64,000 bases of DNA from Pseudomonas sp. Au-Pse12 (GTDB taxonomy: Bacteria > Pseudomonadota > Gammaproteobacteria > Pseudomonadales > Pseudomonadaceae). Positions 36,807-46,567 of the stretch are shown one piece after another. The notes beneath the pieces are model-generated. The model saw nothing but the letters and a program-made list of their open reading frames with translations. It had not been told where the DNA came from and did no database searches. The translations under genes were made by a program, and so were the position numbers. The stretch lies in the NCBI RefSeq assembly GCF_021341665.1, contig NZ_JAJTTH010000002.1, forward strand, positions 744,001-808,000, given 5' to 3'. Positions within the stretch are counted from its first letter, which is position 1. Every line of letters begins with the position of its first letter.

Positions 36807-37802
36807 TTGAAACTCAGTGATATCGCTCGCCTGGCCGGTGTGTCCGTCACCACCGCCAGTTACGTCATCAACGGCAAGGCCGAACAACAACGCATCAGCA
36901 ACGCCACCGTGGAACGGGTGCGTGCGGTGGTGGAAGAACACGGCTTCACGCCCAACCCTCAGGCTGCCGGCCTGCGCAGCCGGCACACCCGGACGCTGGG
37001 GTTCATTCTCCCGGACCTGGAGAACCCCAGCTACGCGCGCATTGCCAAGCTGCTGGAGCAAGGCGCCCGGGCCCGGGGTTATCAGTTGCTGATCGCCAGC
37101 TCCGACGATGCGCCGGACAGCGAGCGGCAATTGCTCCAGCTGTTTCGCGCGCGGCGGTGCGATGCGCTATTCGTCGCCAGCTGCCTGCCACCGGAAGACG
37201 ACAGCTACCAGCAGTTGCAGGCCCAGGGCCTGCCGATCATCGCCATTGACCGGGTGATGCCGCCCGAGCTGTTCTGCTCGGTCATCAGCGACGACCTGCA
37301 AGCCAGCCTGCACCTGACCCAAAGCCTGCTTGAGCCCGAGCCCAAGCAGATCGTGCTGATTGGCGCCCGCCCGGAGTTGAGCATCAGCCAGGAGCGCGCC
37401 ACCGGTTTTCGCCAAGCGCTGGCAGGCTTCGGCGGCGAAGTGCTGGTGGAGCACGGCGAAGCCTTCAGCCGCGAGTGCGGCCGCCAACTGATGGAAGAGT
37501 TGCTGCAGCGCCTGGGCCATCTGCCGGATGCCCTGGTGACCACCTCCTACGTGCTGTTGCAGGGGGTGTTCGATGCCTTGCACGACTTCCCGCTGAAATC
37601 CCGGCCGCTGCGCCTGGGCACCTTTGGCGACACCCAACTGCTCGATTTCCTGCCGCTGCCGGTCAATGCCATGGCCCAGCAGCATCAACTGATCGCCGAG
37701 AAAGCCCTGCAACTGGCCCTGGCGGCCATTGAAGAGGCGCATTACCAACCTGGCGTGCAGGCCATCGCGCGGACCTTCAAACAGCGCATCCAACAGGGCT
37801 GA
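36807..37802 (+). CDS. fruR: LacI-family fructose repressor FruR/Cra
   Basis: Repressor of the fru operon, 331 residues. The N-terminal helix-turn-helix MKLSDIARLAGVSVTTASYVINGKAEQQRIS is close to E. coli Cra, and the hinge helix region PNPQAAGLRS follows. The effector domain starts at TLGFILPDLENPSYARIAKLLEQ. In Pseudomonas the effector is fructose-1-phosphate. The start is TTG at 36807 with AAGGAA upstream; it gives the canonical MKLSDIA beginning, and no ATG fits. It is divergent from fruB across the operator. Confidence 0.93.
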   Translation: MKLSDIARLAGVSVTTASYVINGKAEQQRISNATVERVRAVVEEHGFTPNPQAAGLRSRHTRTLGFILPDLENPSYARIAKLLEQGARARGYQLLIASSDDAPDSERQLLQLFRARRCDALFVASCLPPEDDSYQQLQAQGLPIIAIDRVMPPELFCSVISDDLQASLHLTQSLLEPEPKQIVLIGARPELSISQERATGFRQALAGFGGEVLVEHGEAFSRECGRQLMEELLQRLGHLPDALVTTSYVLLQGVFDALHDFPLKSRPLRLGTFGDTQLLDFLPLPVNAMAQQHQLIAEKALQLALAAIEEAHYQPGVQAIARTFKQRIQQG

Positions 37803-37805
37803 AGC

Positions 37806-38597
37806 GTGGAGCTGATCGACAGCCACACCCACCTGGACTTTGCGGATTTCGACGCCGATCGCGGGGCGCTGCTGGCGGACAGCCGCGCCCTGGGCGTCAC
37901 GCGGATGGTCGTGCTGGGGGTCTATCAGGCCAACTGGCAGCGGCTGTGGGAGCTGGTGCAAAGCGATTCGCAGTTGTACGCCGCCTTCGGCCTGCACCCG
38001 GTTTACCTGGACGAGCACCAGCCCGAGCATCTCCAGCAATTGGGCGACTGGCTGACGCGGCTGGCGGGGCATCGGCAGTTGTGCGCGGTGGGCGAGATCG
38101 GCCTGGATTACTTTCTTGCGCACCTGGATCGCGAACGCCAACAGGCACTGTTCGAAGCACAGCTGCAACTGGCGGCGGATTTCCAACTGCCCGCCCTGCT
38201 GCATGTGCGGCGCAGCCACGCGGCGGTGATCGCCACCTTGAAGCGCTTCAAGCTCAAGCGCGGCGGGATCATCCACGCCTTCGCCGGCAGCCGCGAGGAA
38301 GCCCGGGAGTACCTCAAGCTGGGGTTCAAGCTGGGCCTGGGCGGCGCCGCTACCTGGCCCCAGGCCTTGCGCCTGCGCAAGGTGATCGCCGAGCTGCCGC
38401 TGCAAGCCCTGGTGCTGGAAACCGATTCACCGGACATGGCCCCCGCGATGTTCCCCGGCCAGCGCAACAGCCCGCAGCATTTGCCGGCCATCTGCGCCGC
38501 CCTGGCAGACATCATCGGCATCACGTCCGAGCAACTGGCCAGCGCCAGCACCCGCAACGCCTGTGAACTGTTCGGCTGGCCTTCAGCCGGCCTGTAG
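37806..38597 (+). CDS. TatD-family metal-dependent DNase
   Basis: TIM-barrel hydrolase of the TatD/YcfH family, 263 residues. The N-terminal metal motif is IDSHTHLDFADFDADR. Other metal-site segments are AVGEIGLDYF, LPALLHVRRSHAAV, GGIIHAFAGSREEA and VLETDSPDM. GTG 37806 is three bases after the fruR stop, so the two are probably one transcript. Proteins of this type show 3'-5' exonuclease activity and act in DNA repair or RNA turnover. Its 3' end overlaps the convergent gene at 38583 by 15 bases. Confidence 0.9.
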   Translation: MELIDSHTHLDFADFDADRGALLADSRALGVTRMVVLGVYQANWQRLWELVQSDSQLYAAFGLHPVYLDEHQPEHLQQLGDWLTRLAGHRQLCAVGEIGLDYFLAHLDRERQQALFEAQLQLAADFQLPALLHVRRSHAAVIATLKRFKLKRGGIIHAFAGSREEAREYLKLGFKLGLGGAATWPQALRLRKVIAELPLQALVLETDSPDMAPAMFPGQRNSPQHLPAICAALADIIGITSEQLASASTRNACELFGWPSAGL

Positions 38598-38957
38598 CAG
38601 CAAGGGCCGACGCTGGCGCCGACGGGCCACCCCCATCACCAGCAGGTAGCTCGCCAGCATCAGCGTCGAAACGCTCAGTTGCTGGCCCAGGCTCACCAGC
38701 CCGACCCACTCCAGCACCAGGGTCACCAGCAGCACCGTGGCGCACAGCACGATCATGATCGCGCGCAGGGTGGCCAGCGACCCCAGGGACTTGAGCCGCT
38801 TGATCTGCTGGGGGCAACTGAGTTTCAGCGGTGCGTGGCAATGGTGGCAGTTGAAGGGTTCCTGCAACGCCATGGCATTGAGTTGCCAGGGTTCGAGTTC
38901 AAGAAGGGTCTGGCAATGGGCGCAGCGGCCCTGGATTCCAGAAGTGGCAGTCATCAA
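38583..38957 (-). CDS. small zinc-ribbon membrane protein
   Basis: 124 residues. The N-terminal part has two CxxC/CHxCH pairs (GRCAHCQTLLELE and FNCHHCHAPLKLSC) typical of a zinc ribbon. Two membrane helices follow (LRAIMIVLCATVLLVTLVLEWVGL and SVSTLMLASYLLVMGVA) and a basic tail RRRQRRP. The function is unknown. The ATG could be 38957 or 38954. Convergent overlap with the TatD-like gene by 15 bases. Confidence 0.75.
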   Translation of the reverse strand: MMTATSGIQGRCAHCQTLLELEPWQLNAMALQEPFNCHHCHAPLKLSCPQQIKRLKSLGSLATLRAIMIVLCATVLLVTLVLEWVGLVSLGQQLSVSTLMLASYLLVMGVARRRQRRPLLLQAG

Positions 38958-39150
38958 CGTATTTCCTCAGGGCCATGCAAGGCGCGCGGCCGACTGGTCG
39001 AACGGCCTCCGGAAACACCGGGGCTAAAAAATCAGACGCGCAGGAAAACAGGAAAGACGCGACAAACAAAGCGATTATTTACTACCGATTGTATGCAAGG
39101 CGGCGAAGCCCCTGGTTCCCGGGGCTTCGCCGATGGCGGGGGCCAATGGG

Positions 39151-41181
39151 TCAGACTCGAAAGGCGCCGATCAACTGCTTCAACTGCACCACCTGGGCCG
39201 ACAACTGGCGGCTGGCATCCTCGGTCTGGTGCGCGCCCTCGGCGGTACGCTCGCCGGCGCGGTTGATCTCGACGATGTTCTGGTCGATGTCGTGGGCCAC
39301 CGCCGTCTGCTGCTCCACGGCCGCGGCGATCTGCTGGTTCTGGTCGACAATCATGCCCACCGCACCGAGGATGTTTTCCAGGGCCTGCTGAACCTTTTCC
39401 GACTGGTCCACCGTGCCGTTGGCCATGGCGTGGCTGCTGCCCATGGCCTTGACCGCCGCGCTGACGCCGCCATGCAGCTTGCCGATCATGTCCTCGATTT
39501 CCTCGGTGGACTGCTGGGTACGCTTGGCCAGGGTCCGCACTTCATCGGCGACCACCGCAAAGCCCCGGCCCTGCTCGCCCGCGCGTGCGGCTTCGATGGC
39601 CGCATTGAGGGCCAGCAGGTTGGTCTGCTCGGCGATGCTCTTGATCACCTCCAGCACCCGGCTGATGGACTGGCTGTCGCTGGCCAGCTGGTTGATCACC
39701 AGCACCGACTGATCGATCTCACTGGCGAGGCGGGCGATGCTGCCCTGCTGGGACTCCACCAGCCCCCGGCCGCTGATGGTTTCGTCATTCACGCTGTGAG
39801 CGCTGCTGACCGCCGCCGCCGCGCTGCGGGCCACTTCCTGGGAGGTGGCGGACATCTGGTTCATCGCCGTGGCCACTTGCTCGATCTGGCTACGCTGGCC
39901 GGCCACGGCCTGGTTGCTCTGGGCCGACACGCTCTGCACCTGCCCGGCCTGGCGTTCCACTTCGCTGACGGTGTGGCCAACCCGCTCGATCAGGTCGTGG
40001 ATCTTCAGCACGGTGCCGTTGAACACGCTGCCCAGCTCTCCCAGTTCGTCGCGGCTGTGGGCGGTGAAGCTGACGGTCATGTCCCCCGCCGCCACCTTGT
40101 CCATCATGGCCCCCAGGCGACGCAGGGTGGTGCGGGTGGAGGCGTAGAAGCCGCCGTACAGATAGACGATCGAGAGGAACACCAGGGCCAGGGCCGCCAC
40201 CAGCAGCACCATGTGGCTGCGGTTCTGCTCCAGGCGCTTTTGCAGCTCGACGTCGAGGAATTTCAAGGTGCCTTCATTGAGCTGGTAGGTCTGCGCCATC
40301 AGCCCGCTGATCTGGTCGTAGAACCCCTGCCAGGGCGCATCCAGGGTGTCGGCCATCACCACCTGCTCCTCGAACAGCTCGCTGGCCTGCTTGAGGCTGC
40401 CCTTGCTGGTGCTGGCCTGCGTTTCAAGGGCGTCGTGGGCGGCGCGGCTGGAGCCCAGGGCATCCTGCAGTTTCAGCCCGTACTCGGCCTGGAGTTTTTC
40501 GATCTGCACCAGCAATTCGTCGAAACGGGTACTGGACGACGAATTGAGGAAACCCTGGCCCAGGGAGTAGGCGCCCATGGCCCGCCCCTCGCCAAGGAGC
40601 TGGGTGACGTACGGGGTGACGCTGGTGATCAGCTCGCTGAGCTGGCGGATATCGCCCTGGCCATCGCGGCTCAGCCCCGACTGGCTGGCGATGATCTGGC
40701 TGAACAACTGCGCACTGCCCAGCAGCTTGCCGATCAGGCCGCTCTTGTTCAGCAACGAGCTTTCCACTTGCTGGGCCTTGAAGGCGGCAATCAGTTCATC
40801 GCGCTTGGCGTTGAACACCTCCACCTGCGCTGGATCCGTGGTCACTGCCTGGAGTGCCTGCAGCCGCTCCAGCACGGATTTCTCCAGCGCCACGATCTTG
40901 CCCTCCAGGTCGCCCGCCTTGCCGGACTGGCCGAGGCTGGCGTTGATCTGCACCAGGTTGTTGAGGGTTTCCAGGTCCCGACGCAGGGCCAGGCTGCTGC
41001 CCAGCAGGTCGAGGCTTTGCAGCTCGACCCGGGTGCCCTGGAACTCGCGGTAGGAATCGCGCACCAGATAGAAGTTGGTCACCAGCATGGGTAGAAAGAA
41101 CAGCACGCTGATCAGGCTGAACTTCATGCCGAAGCTCAGGCGGTTCATCAGCGCGACAGCGGGATAGAGCAAGCTCTTCAC
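39151..41181 (-). CDS. methyl-accepting chemotaxis protein
   Basis: Inner-membrane chemoreceptor of 676 residues. An N-terminal membrane helix (FSLISVLFFLPMLVTNFYLV, residues 22-41) is followed by a long helical periplasmic sensor (about 42-330), then a second helix (MVLLVAALALVFLSIVYLYGGF), a HAMP domain (STRTTLRRLGAMMDKVAAGDMTVSF), and the signalling domain with the conserved hairpin tip IAEQTNLLALNAAIEAARAGEQGRGFAVVADEVR. The large helical sensor is not a Cache or four-helix type I can name, so the ligand is unknown. It corresponds in position to PA4520. No C-terminal CheR-binding pentapeptide is seen. Confidence 0.93.
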   Translation of the reverse strand: MKSLLYPAVALMNRLSFGMKFSLISVLFFLPMLVTNFYLVRDSYREFQGTRVELQSLDLLGSSLALRRDLETLNNLVQINASLGQSGKAGDLEGKIVALEKSVLERLQALQAVTTDPAQVEVFNAKRDELIAAFKAQQVESSLLNKSGLIGKLLGSAQLFSQIIASQSGLSRDGQGDIRQLSELITSVTPYVTQLLGEGRAMGAYSLGQGFLNSSSSTRFDELLVQIEKLQAEYGLKLQDALGSSRAAHDALETQASTSKGSLKQASELFEEQVVMADTLDAPWQGFYDQISGLMAQTYQLNEGTLKFLDVELQKRLEQNRSHMVLLVAALALVFLSIVYLYGGFYASTRTTLRRLGAMMDKVAAGDMTVSFTAHSRDELGELGSVFNGTVLKIHDLIERVGHTVSEVERQAGQVQSVSAQSNQAVAGQRSQIEQVATAMNQMSATSQEVARSAAAAVSSAHSVNDETISGRGLVESQQGSIARLASEIDQSVLVINQLASDSQSISRVLEVIKSIAEQTNLLALNAAIEAARAGEQGRGFAVVADEVRTLAKRTQQSTEEIEDMIGKLHGGVSAAVKAMGSSHAMANGTVDQSEKVQQALENILGAVGMIVDQNQQIAAAVEQQTAVAHDIDQNIVEINRAGERTAEGAHQTEDASRQLSAQVVQLKQLIGAFRV

Positions 41182-41309
41182 AAAGAAGTCTCCCTTTTCT
41201 TTTATTTTTATTGGCAGGCAGGCGAAGGCAGCAGATAGCCACTATTCGGCGCTCCGTCTGTATAGCTCAATTTAGTGGGAGGTTTTGTAACTTAAAGTTA
41301 ACCGCTGCC

Positions 41310-41333
41310 AATGAGGGAGCACGCTCCCTCATT
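41310..41333. terminator. bidirectional hairpin between ampE and the chemoreceptor gene
   Basis: AATGAGGGAGC (41310-41320) pairs with GCTCCCTCATT (41323-41333), with a 2-base gap at the tip. It lies 4 bases after the ampE stop and ahead of the chemoreceptor gene. Confidence 0.6.
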
Positions 41334-41336
41334 CGC

Positions 41337-42173
41337 TCAGGCCAGGACGGTCCACAGGGCAAAACCGGCGTACCAGAACACCGCCGCCCGCAGCAGCAGC
41401 TCCCAGATACGGTCCAGGCTGTTGATGCCTTCAGGCCCGACTTCCGGTGGCGGGATTTCAGCGGCCACCAGGCCGACCCTTTCCACCAGTTGCGCGGCGC
41501 TGATATGCCAGTTGAGCAGTTCGTGGAGCATCACTCGGCCAACCGCGACAAAGTTGCCCACCAGGGCGAAACTCGCCGCCAGCAGGCGCACCGGCAGCCA
41601 GTCGAAAGCGTGCCGCAGTTGCCCCGCGCGCTCGACCAGGGCCGGGTTCTTGCCATGTTCGGCGGCCAGGGCCAGCAGGCGATAGCTCAACGCCGCCACC
41701 GGCCCCAGCAGGAAGTACCAGAAGATCACCGCAAAGAAGCTTTGGAAGGCCTGCCACAACAGATGGCCCTGGACCCGTTCGAGCAGTTGCTCGCCACTCT
41801 CGGCGCAGATGTTCAGGTCACGCTGGGCTACATGGGCCGCGGCTTGCAGATCCCCGCGCCGCCAGGCATCGCGGAACGACCCCAGCTCCCCCAGCAAGTC
41901 GCCGCGCCCCAGGGCGTAGATCACCACCAGCAGGTGCACCGGCAAGGCCAGCAGGCCATAGGCAATCGGCTGCAGTACCAGCAGCAATAGCGCGAGCAGG
42001 GCCACCGGCAGCAGCACCATGACAATCAACAGCCACCAGGGATGCCCGGCCAGGCGCGGGCTCGACTCCAGGCGCGCCAACTCCCTCAACCACCGGCCAT
42101 CACGCTGCACCCGCTGACGCAGGGCCGAGAACTTCTCGATCCACACCGCCAACAGCAACACCAGAAAACTCAT
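41337..42173 (-). CDS. ampE: AmpE inner-membrane protein
   Basis: Inner-membrane partner encoded after ampD, 278 residues. Membrane segments include MSFLVLLLAVWIEKF, PWWLLIVMVLLPVALLALLLLVL, SFFAVIFWYFLLGPVAALSYRLLALA and the C-terminal helix LLLRAAVFWYAGFALWTVLA. The family motif LRHAFDWLPVRLLAASFALVGNF is present. It overlaps ampD by four bases. AmpE is not strictly required for ampC induction in known systems and its role remains unclear. Confidence 0.93.
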   Translation of the reverse strand: MSFLVLLLAVWIEKFSALRQRVQRDGRWLRELARLESSPRLAGHPWWLLIVMVLLPVALLALLLLVLQPIAYGLLALPVHLLVVIYALGRGDLLGELGSFRDAWRRGDLQAAAHVAQRDLNICAESGEQLLERVQGHLLWQAFQSFFAVIFWYFLLGPVAALSYRLLALAAEHGKNPALVERAGQLRHAFDWLPVRLLAASFALVGNFVAVGRVMLHELLNWHISAAQLVERVGLVAAEIPPPEVGPEGINSLDRIWELLLRAAVFWYAGFALWTVLA

Positions 42174-42730
42174 TGTCCTTCCCCCTTCTCCAAGGCGGCA
42201 CGGTAGCGTGCCCAGTCGAACGCCTGGCCCGGGTCGGTCTTGCGCCCGGGTGCGATATCGCTATGACCACAGATCCGTTGTGCAGTGATGGCGCAAAACA
42301 CCGCCTGCAATTGTTCGGTCAATGCACTCAAGGACCGGTACTGGGCGTCGCTGAACGGCAAGTCGTCCGTGCCTTCCAATTCGATACCCAGAGAAAAGTC
42401 GTTGCACGTTTCACGCCCCTCGAAACTCGAGACACCGGCATGCCAGGCCCGGTCCAGGCAGGAAACGAACTGGGTGACGGCGCCGTCACGCTCGATCAGG
42501 AAATGCGCAGACACACGCAGATCGGCGATCCCGGCAAAATAGGGATGCTCTGTGACATCAAGGCGATTCTGGAAGAATTCCTGCACCTTGCCGGTGCCGA
42601 ACTGCCCCGGCGGCAGGCTGATGTTGTGAATCACCAGCAGGGAAACCTCGCCAGCCGGACGTTCATTGAAATTGGGTGACGGGCAATGCCGTACGCCATG
42701 ACACCAACCCGTGGCAGGGTCCAGCCGCAT
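42170..42730 (-). CDS. ampD: 1,6-anhydro-N-acetylmuramyl-L-alanine amidase AmpD
   Basis: Cytosolic zinc amidase that cleaves peptides from anhydro-muropeptides and so keeps ampC beta-lactamase off. It has 186 residues. The N-acetylmuramoyl-L-alanine amidase fold is shown by LLVIHNISLPPGQFG (first zinc His), DRAWHAGVSSFEGRETCNDFSLGIELEG, and CGHSDIAPGRKTDPGQAFDW (the other metal and catalytic residues). No truncation or stop is present, so ampC should be normally repressed if ampR-ampC exist elsewhere. Operon with ampE. Confidence 0.96.
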   Translation of the reverse strand: MRLDPATGWCHGVRHCPSPNFNERPAGEVSLLVIHNISLPPGQFGTGKVQEFFQNRLDVTEHPYFAGIADLRVSAHFLIERDGAVTQFVSCLDRAWHAGVSSFEGRETCNDFSLGIELEGTDDLPFSDAQYRSLSALTEQLQAVFCAITAQRICGHSDIAPGRKTDPGQAFDWARYRAALEKGEGQ

Positions 42731-42793
42731 ACCGATTCCTTCAACTAAAGCCTTGAGTGGCCCAGTATGCCGCGTTACCCCCTCGGGTTGCGA

Positions 42794-45019
42794 TCACTTG
42801 CCGTGATTGAGTCGCTGCAGATTGCCGATCACCGATTCCAGGGCGCGGTCGAACAGCAGGGTGTCGTCCAGGGCCCTGACCGCACCGCGCTGGAACTCCA
42901 GGGCCAGGCCCATGCGCGTGCGCTCCAGCACCTTCATTCCAGTGCGGTTGACGAACACATACTTGGCCACCGGATGGGGGACAATCGCCGCCAGTTTGCA
43001 GCGCAGGGTATTGTCCTCGTCCTCCTGGAACTCGACCCAGGCGCCCAACCGCAACTGGTCGACCTGCAACACGTTGGGGTCGTTGGCCGGCAAAGCCAGT
43101 GGCGCCACTTCCAGTGGCCCCTCTTCAGCGCTGGGCAGGACGATCTCCTCGGCCACCACCATCATTGGCCCAGGTGGCGCCGCCGGCACCACGCCCTGCT
43201 GCGGGGCCACGGCTTCGCGCTCGAACGCCTGCAGGTGCAAGGCCTCCAACTGGCTGAAGAATTCGCTGGTGGCAAAAGGATCGAAGGCGGCTGCGCTCAA
43301 GCCCTCACGCAGGCCCTTGAGCAGTCCGGGCACCAACGCCAACAGGCGCATGGCAGTGTCGGGCTGTTCATGCTGCTGCACGCTCCAGATCAGCTCGAGC
43401 AGGGTTTGCTGCGCGGTTCGCCACTCCTGCGACGCATCGCCGTGCTTGAGGCAACTGAGCAGCATGACCTGACTCCAGGCATCGCGGACAAACTCCACCA
43501 CGTTCTGTGGCAGCACTTTGCCCAACAAGGCCTCATTCAGGGCCTGCTCCACCCTGCGCCGGGCAAGCTCCACCTTGGCCCGCCCTTCCTCGGCGTCGCG
43601 GGTACGCTGTTCCAGCAATTCGGCACGCCGCCGTTCGTCGGCGGTGAAGGCCAGGAAGTCCGCCAGCAGCTCGGAGAAGATCGTCGGATCGTCGCTGAAT
43701 TCACTCAGCAGGCGCTGCACCACCTGCTCGATACGCAGGTACAGGCTGTCGCGCTGATGATCGTCGCAGCCGCCCCAGCCCATGGCCGCGGCGGCTATTT
43801 CATTGAGCAGGCGCCGGGCCGGGTGATTGCTGCGGCTGAAGAAACTCTTGTCCAGCACCGCCACCTTGAGCATGGGAATCTGCAGGCGCCCAATCAGCGC
43901 CTTGAGCGAATCTGGCAGGTTGCGATCATCGAGGATGCATTCGAAGAGCATGGCGATCAGGTTGATCACATCTTCGTCGGCCACATCCACCACCCGGGAT
44001 TTGCCGCTCTTGACGCTGACCCGGGTCAGCAGCTGTTCCAACTGGTTGCGCAGGTCGAAATCATCCTGGGCACTGGGCACCGGTACGTATTGCTGCAGGT
44101 GCGACAGCAGGCGCATGAGGTCGCGGGTGGAGATCGGCTGGGTCTCGGCGCTGGCCTCCAGGGTCGGCGCAACGCTGCCGCGCACATGAAACAGCAGGGT
44201 CTGCAAGGCGGCGAACACTTCCTGCACGCTCTCGTCGAGCTGCGACTGCGCAGACTTGGCCGCGCCGCCATCGGCTGCGGCGGCACGCGCCTCGGCCTGA
44301 GCGCGATCCGCAGCCCGGCGTGCCGGGGCGGGCATCAGCTCCGGCAGGATCCCGGTGGCGATCAGCAACTGGTTGGCTTCGGCGTAGAGCTGCTCGGCAT
44401 CGCTGAGCACATAACGTTCAAATAGCTTGAGGATGATCAGCTTGACCTTGATCTCCACCCCCAGGCTGCGCCCGGCCTGCAGGAAGTATTCACAGAGCAG
44501 CGCCGGCGCCAGGGGGTTGTCGCCGTCCACCAGACGCCGCCCCAGCAACACCCCCAGGCGCGCGGTCAACTGCCCCAGGGCAAAGCCATCACGGTTCAGC
44601 ACCTTGGCCACCATGGCGTCCACCGCCACGGTCTTTTCCAGGTCATCGTGAGCCGGGTCCAGCGACGGGTCATACGCCACCGCATGGGGAATGGCCAGGA
44701 CCGGGTCGTATTGCACCAGCCCGGCAAACGCCTGGAAGAACGCCTCGAGAAAGCCGCGCTCGATGCTCTTGCGCTTCAAACGCAGGTCGCGCATGGCTTC
44801 GAACAGGGTGTTTTGCTCGACATTGTTCTGCGCCCGGTCGGCCATTTCGAACAAGGTGTCGTCAGCGTTATCGAACAGTTCCTGCAAGCCGTGGCGCAGT
44901 TGCTGGGCGGCCTTGTCACGAACCTGAAGCAGAATCACAGGCAGGCGGGCAAGCGGCGATGCGTTCGCCTGATCTGTAGCCGCCTTGTGCAAAGGCACTA
45001 CATTCCCGTCGTTGTGCAT
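42794..45019 (-). CDS. DUF1631 family protein
   Basis: 741-residue soluble, mostly helical protein (MHNDGNVVPLHKAATDQANASPLARLPVILLQ...). The family is widespread in gammaproteobacteria and has no assigned activity. Charged helical stretches around residues 470-500 (ADFLAFTADERRRAELLEQRTRDAEEGRAKVELARRRV, in parts) may form a coiled coil. The C-terminal 100 residues (LGAWVEFQEDEDNTLRCKLAAIVP...YVFVNRTGMKVLERTR) resemble a PilZ-like beta-barrel, a comparison made by eye. It corresponds to PA4523 between ampD and nadC. Confidence 0.82.
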   Translation of the reverse strand: MHNDGNVVPLHKAATDQANASPLARLPVILLQVRDKAAQQLRHGLQELFDNADDTLFEMADRAQNNVEQNTLFEAMRDLRLKRKSIERGFLEAFFQAFAGLVQYDPVLAIPHAVAYDPSLDPAHDDLEKTVAVDAMVAKVLNRDGFALGQLTARLGVLLGRRLVDGDNPLAPALLCEYFLQAGRSLGVEIKVKLIILKLFERYVLSDAEQLYAEANQLLIATGILPELMPAPARRAADRAQAEARAAAADGGAAKSAQSQLDESVQEVFAALQTLLFHVRGSVAPTLEASAETQPISTRDLMRLLSHLQQYVPVPSAQDDFDLRNQLEQLLTRVSVKSGKSRVVDVADEDVINLIAMLFECILDDRNLPDSLKALIGRLQIPMLKVAVLDKSFFSRSNHPARRLLNEIAAAAMGWGGCDDHQRDSLYLRIEQVVQRLLSEFSDDPTIFSELLADFLAFTADERRRAELLEQRTRDAEEGRAKVELARRRVEQALNEALLGKVLPQNVVEFVRDAWSQVMLLSCLKHGDASQEWRTAQQTLLELIWSVQQHEQPDTAMRLLALVPGLLKGLREGLSAAAFDPFATSEFFSQLEALHLQAFEREAVAPQQGVVPAAPPGPMMVVAEEIVLPSAEEGPLEVAPLALPANDPNVLQVDQLRLGAWVEFQEDEDNTLRCKLAAIVPHPVAKYVFVNRTGMKVLERTRMGLALEFQRGAVRALDDTLLFDRALESVIGNLQRLNHGK

Positions 45020-45381
45020 CCAAGCCTCCTGGAAAGGTGTTTCTTCGGTTCGAGATCAAGATTCAGTCAAGCCGACGACGCTCACAGTCGGCTCTCAGCG
45101 GAGGCGGATGCACTCCACTGCACTTCATTTAGGGGGAGCCAAAGACACGTCAAAGCTATGACGTCAATTACAAGTCATATTATCTTGTAAAAGCCCCCTC
45201 TTACGCCAGCAGACTCTGTGGCCTCCTCCGAAATAACCTTAAGACAGACAAGAAAAGTCTCCCACGCTCATCAGACAAAGCGACCAAGGACAGGTTCGGC
45301 ATAGCCTTGCGGGCATCTGCCGCCTTGGGTTCGCCGATCCCATGGCCCTATAATCGGCGCACTTTGTTTGTGGAGCCCGTT
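45020..45381. other. divergent region between the DUF1631 gene and nadC
   Basis: About 360 bases with no coding frame of note. The only clear element is the nadC promoter at 45325-45354. The DUF1631 promoter must lie nearer 45030-45200 but was not recognised. Confidence 0.45.
45325..45354 (+). promoter_or_regulatory. candidate nadC promoter
   Basis: TATAAT at 45349-45354 is a perfect -10; TTGGGT at 45325-45330 is a weak -35 at 18 bases. The transcript would begin near 45361, giving a 5' leader of about 20 bases before ATG 45382. Confidence 0.65.
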
Positions 45382-46230
45382 ATGCCGAATCTACGCCTCG
45401 CCGATTTGAACGCCGAAATCGAAGCCAACGTGCGCCGTGCGTTGCTGGAAGACATCGGCAGCGGCGACATCACCGCACAACTGATCCCGGCCGAACGTCT
45501 GGCCAAGGCCACCATCATTACTCGCGAAGCCGCAATAATCGCCGGCACCGCCTGGGTCGATGCCGTGTTCCGCCAGCTGGACCCGCGGGTCGCCGTGCAC
45601 TGGCAGGTGGCTGACGGTGAACGCGTGGTGCCCAACCAGGCACTGTTTCACCTCGAAGGCCCGGCCCGTTCGCTGCTGACCGGTGAACGCAGTGCTCTGA
45701 ACTTCCTGCAACTGCTGTCGGGCGTGGCCACCCGCGCGCGTTATCTGGCCGACTTTGTCGCGGATACCCAGGTCAAACTGCTGGATACCCGCAAGACGCT
45801 GCCTGGCCTGCGCCTGGCACAGAAATACGCGGTTACCTGCGGCGGTTGCCACAACCACCGCATCGGCCTGTACGACGCTTTTCTGATCAAGGAAAACCAT
45901 ATCGCCGCCTGCGGTGGCATTGCCCAGGCCATCAGCGCCGCCCACAGGATTGCCCCGGGCAAGCCGGTGGAAGTGGAAGTGGAAAGTCTGGGAGAGCTGA
46001 AGCAAGCCCTGGCTGCCGGCGCCGACATCATCATGCTCGACGAACTGAGCCTGGATGACATGCGCGAGGCCGTGCGCCTGAATGCCGGCAAGGCCAAGCT
46101 TGAAGCCAGCGGCGGGATCAACGAAAGCACCTTGCGCCCGATCGCCGAGACCGGGGTGGATTACATTTCCATCGGTGCCATGACCAAGGACGTCAAAGCG
46201 CTGGACCTGTCCATGCGCCTGAGCCTCTGA
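45382..46230 (+). CDS. nadC: quinolinate phosphoribosyltransferase (carboxylating)
   Basis: Converts quinolinate and PRPP to nicotinate mononucleotide in de novo NAD synthesis. It has 282 residues from ATG 45382. The conserved block [42 protein letters not shown] holds the substrate-binding Arg, Lys and His residues. The C-terminal barrel has [24 protein letters not shown] and LEASGGI. The longer upstream frame to 45307 crosses the promoter and is rejected. Position equals PA4524. Confidence 0.97.
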   Translation: MPNLRLADLNAEIEANVRRALLEDIGSGDITAQLIPAERLAKATIITREAAIIAGTAWVDAVFRQLDPRVAVHWQVADGERVVPNQALFHLEGPARSLLTGERSALNFLQLLSGVATRARYLADFVADTQVKLLDTRKTLPGLRLAQKYAVTCGGCHNHRIGLYDAFLIKENHIAACGGIAQAISAAHRIAPGKPVEVEVESLGELKQALAAGADIIMLDELSLDDMREAVRLNAGKAKLEASGGINESTLRPIAETGVDYISIGAMTKDVKALDLSMRLSL

Positions 46231-46240
46231 GCCATGAAAA

Positions 46241-46265
46241 ACGCCAGCCTGGTTCAGGCTGGCGT
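46241..46265. terminator. bidirectional terminator between nadC and the DUF6388-like gene
   Basis: ACGCCAGCCT (46241-46250) pairs with AGGCTGGCGT (46256-46265) around the loop GGTTC. It is preceded by an A run on the plus strand, so it can end transcripts from both sides. Confidence 0.85.
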
Positions 46266-46270
46266 CATGC

Positions 46271-46567
46271 TCAACTGTCGATCTCGTTGAGCTGCAAATA
46301 GTCCTCGAGGTCCATGCCCAGCGCTTCAGCCACTTCCTGATGCACTTCCAGGCGCATGGCCTTCAGCTCCTCCGGTGTTTCTGCCACCAGATCGAGCACC
46401 AGTTCCCAGGGCTCGATGCCGCGGGATTCCGCCTCGTCCTCGAACGCCCATTGCGCCTGCTGCTTCTGCTCTTCGGGGCTCAGGGCGCTGATTTCCTCTT
46501 GCAAGGAAGGCGTGGCAGCCAGGTACCGTTCAAGCGCTACGTCGATTCTTGCTTCTTTAGGAATCAT
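46271..46567 (-). CDS. small acidic protein (DUF6388-like)
   Basis: 98-residue acidic protein (MIPKEARIDVALERYLAATPSLQEEISALSPEEQKQQAQWAFEDEAESRGIEPWELVLDL... ending DYLQLNEIDS). It resembles a small Pseudomonas family of unknown function. ATG 46567 is preferred because AGAGAG lies upstream; the other in-frame ATG (46585) has no ribosome binding site. No signal, membrane segment or metal motif is present. Confidence 0.7.
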   Translation of the reverse strand: MIPKEARIDVALERYLAATPSLQEEISALSPEEQKQQAQWAFEDEAESRGIEPWELVLDLVAETPEELKAMRLEVHQEVAEALGMDLEDYLQLNEIDS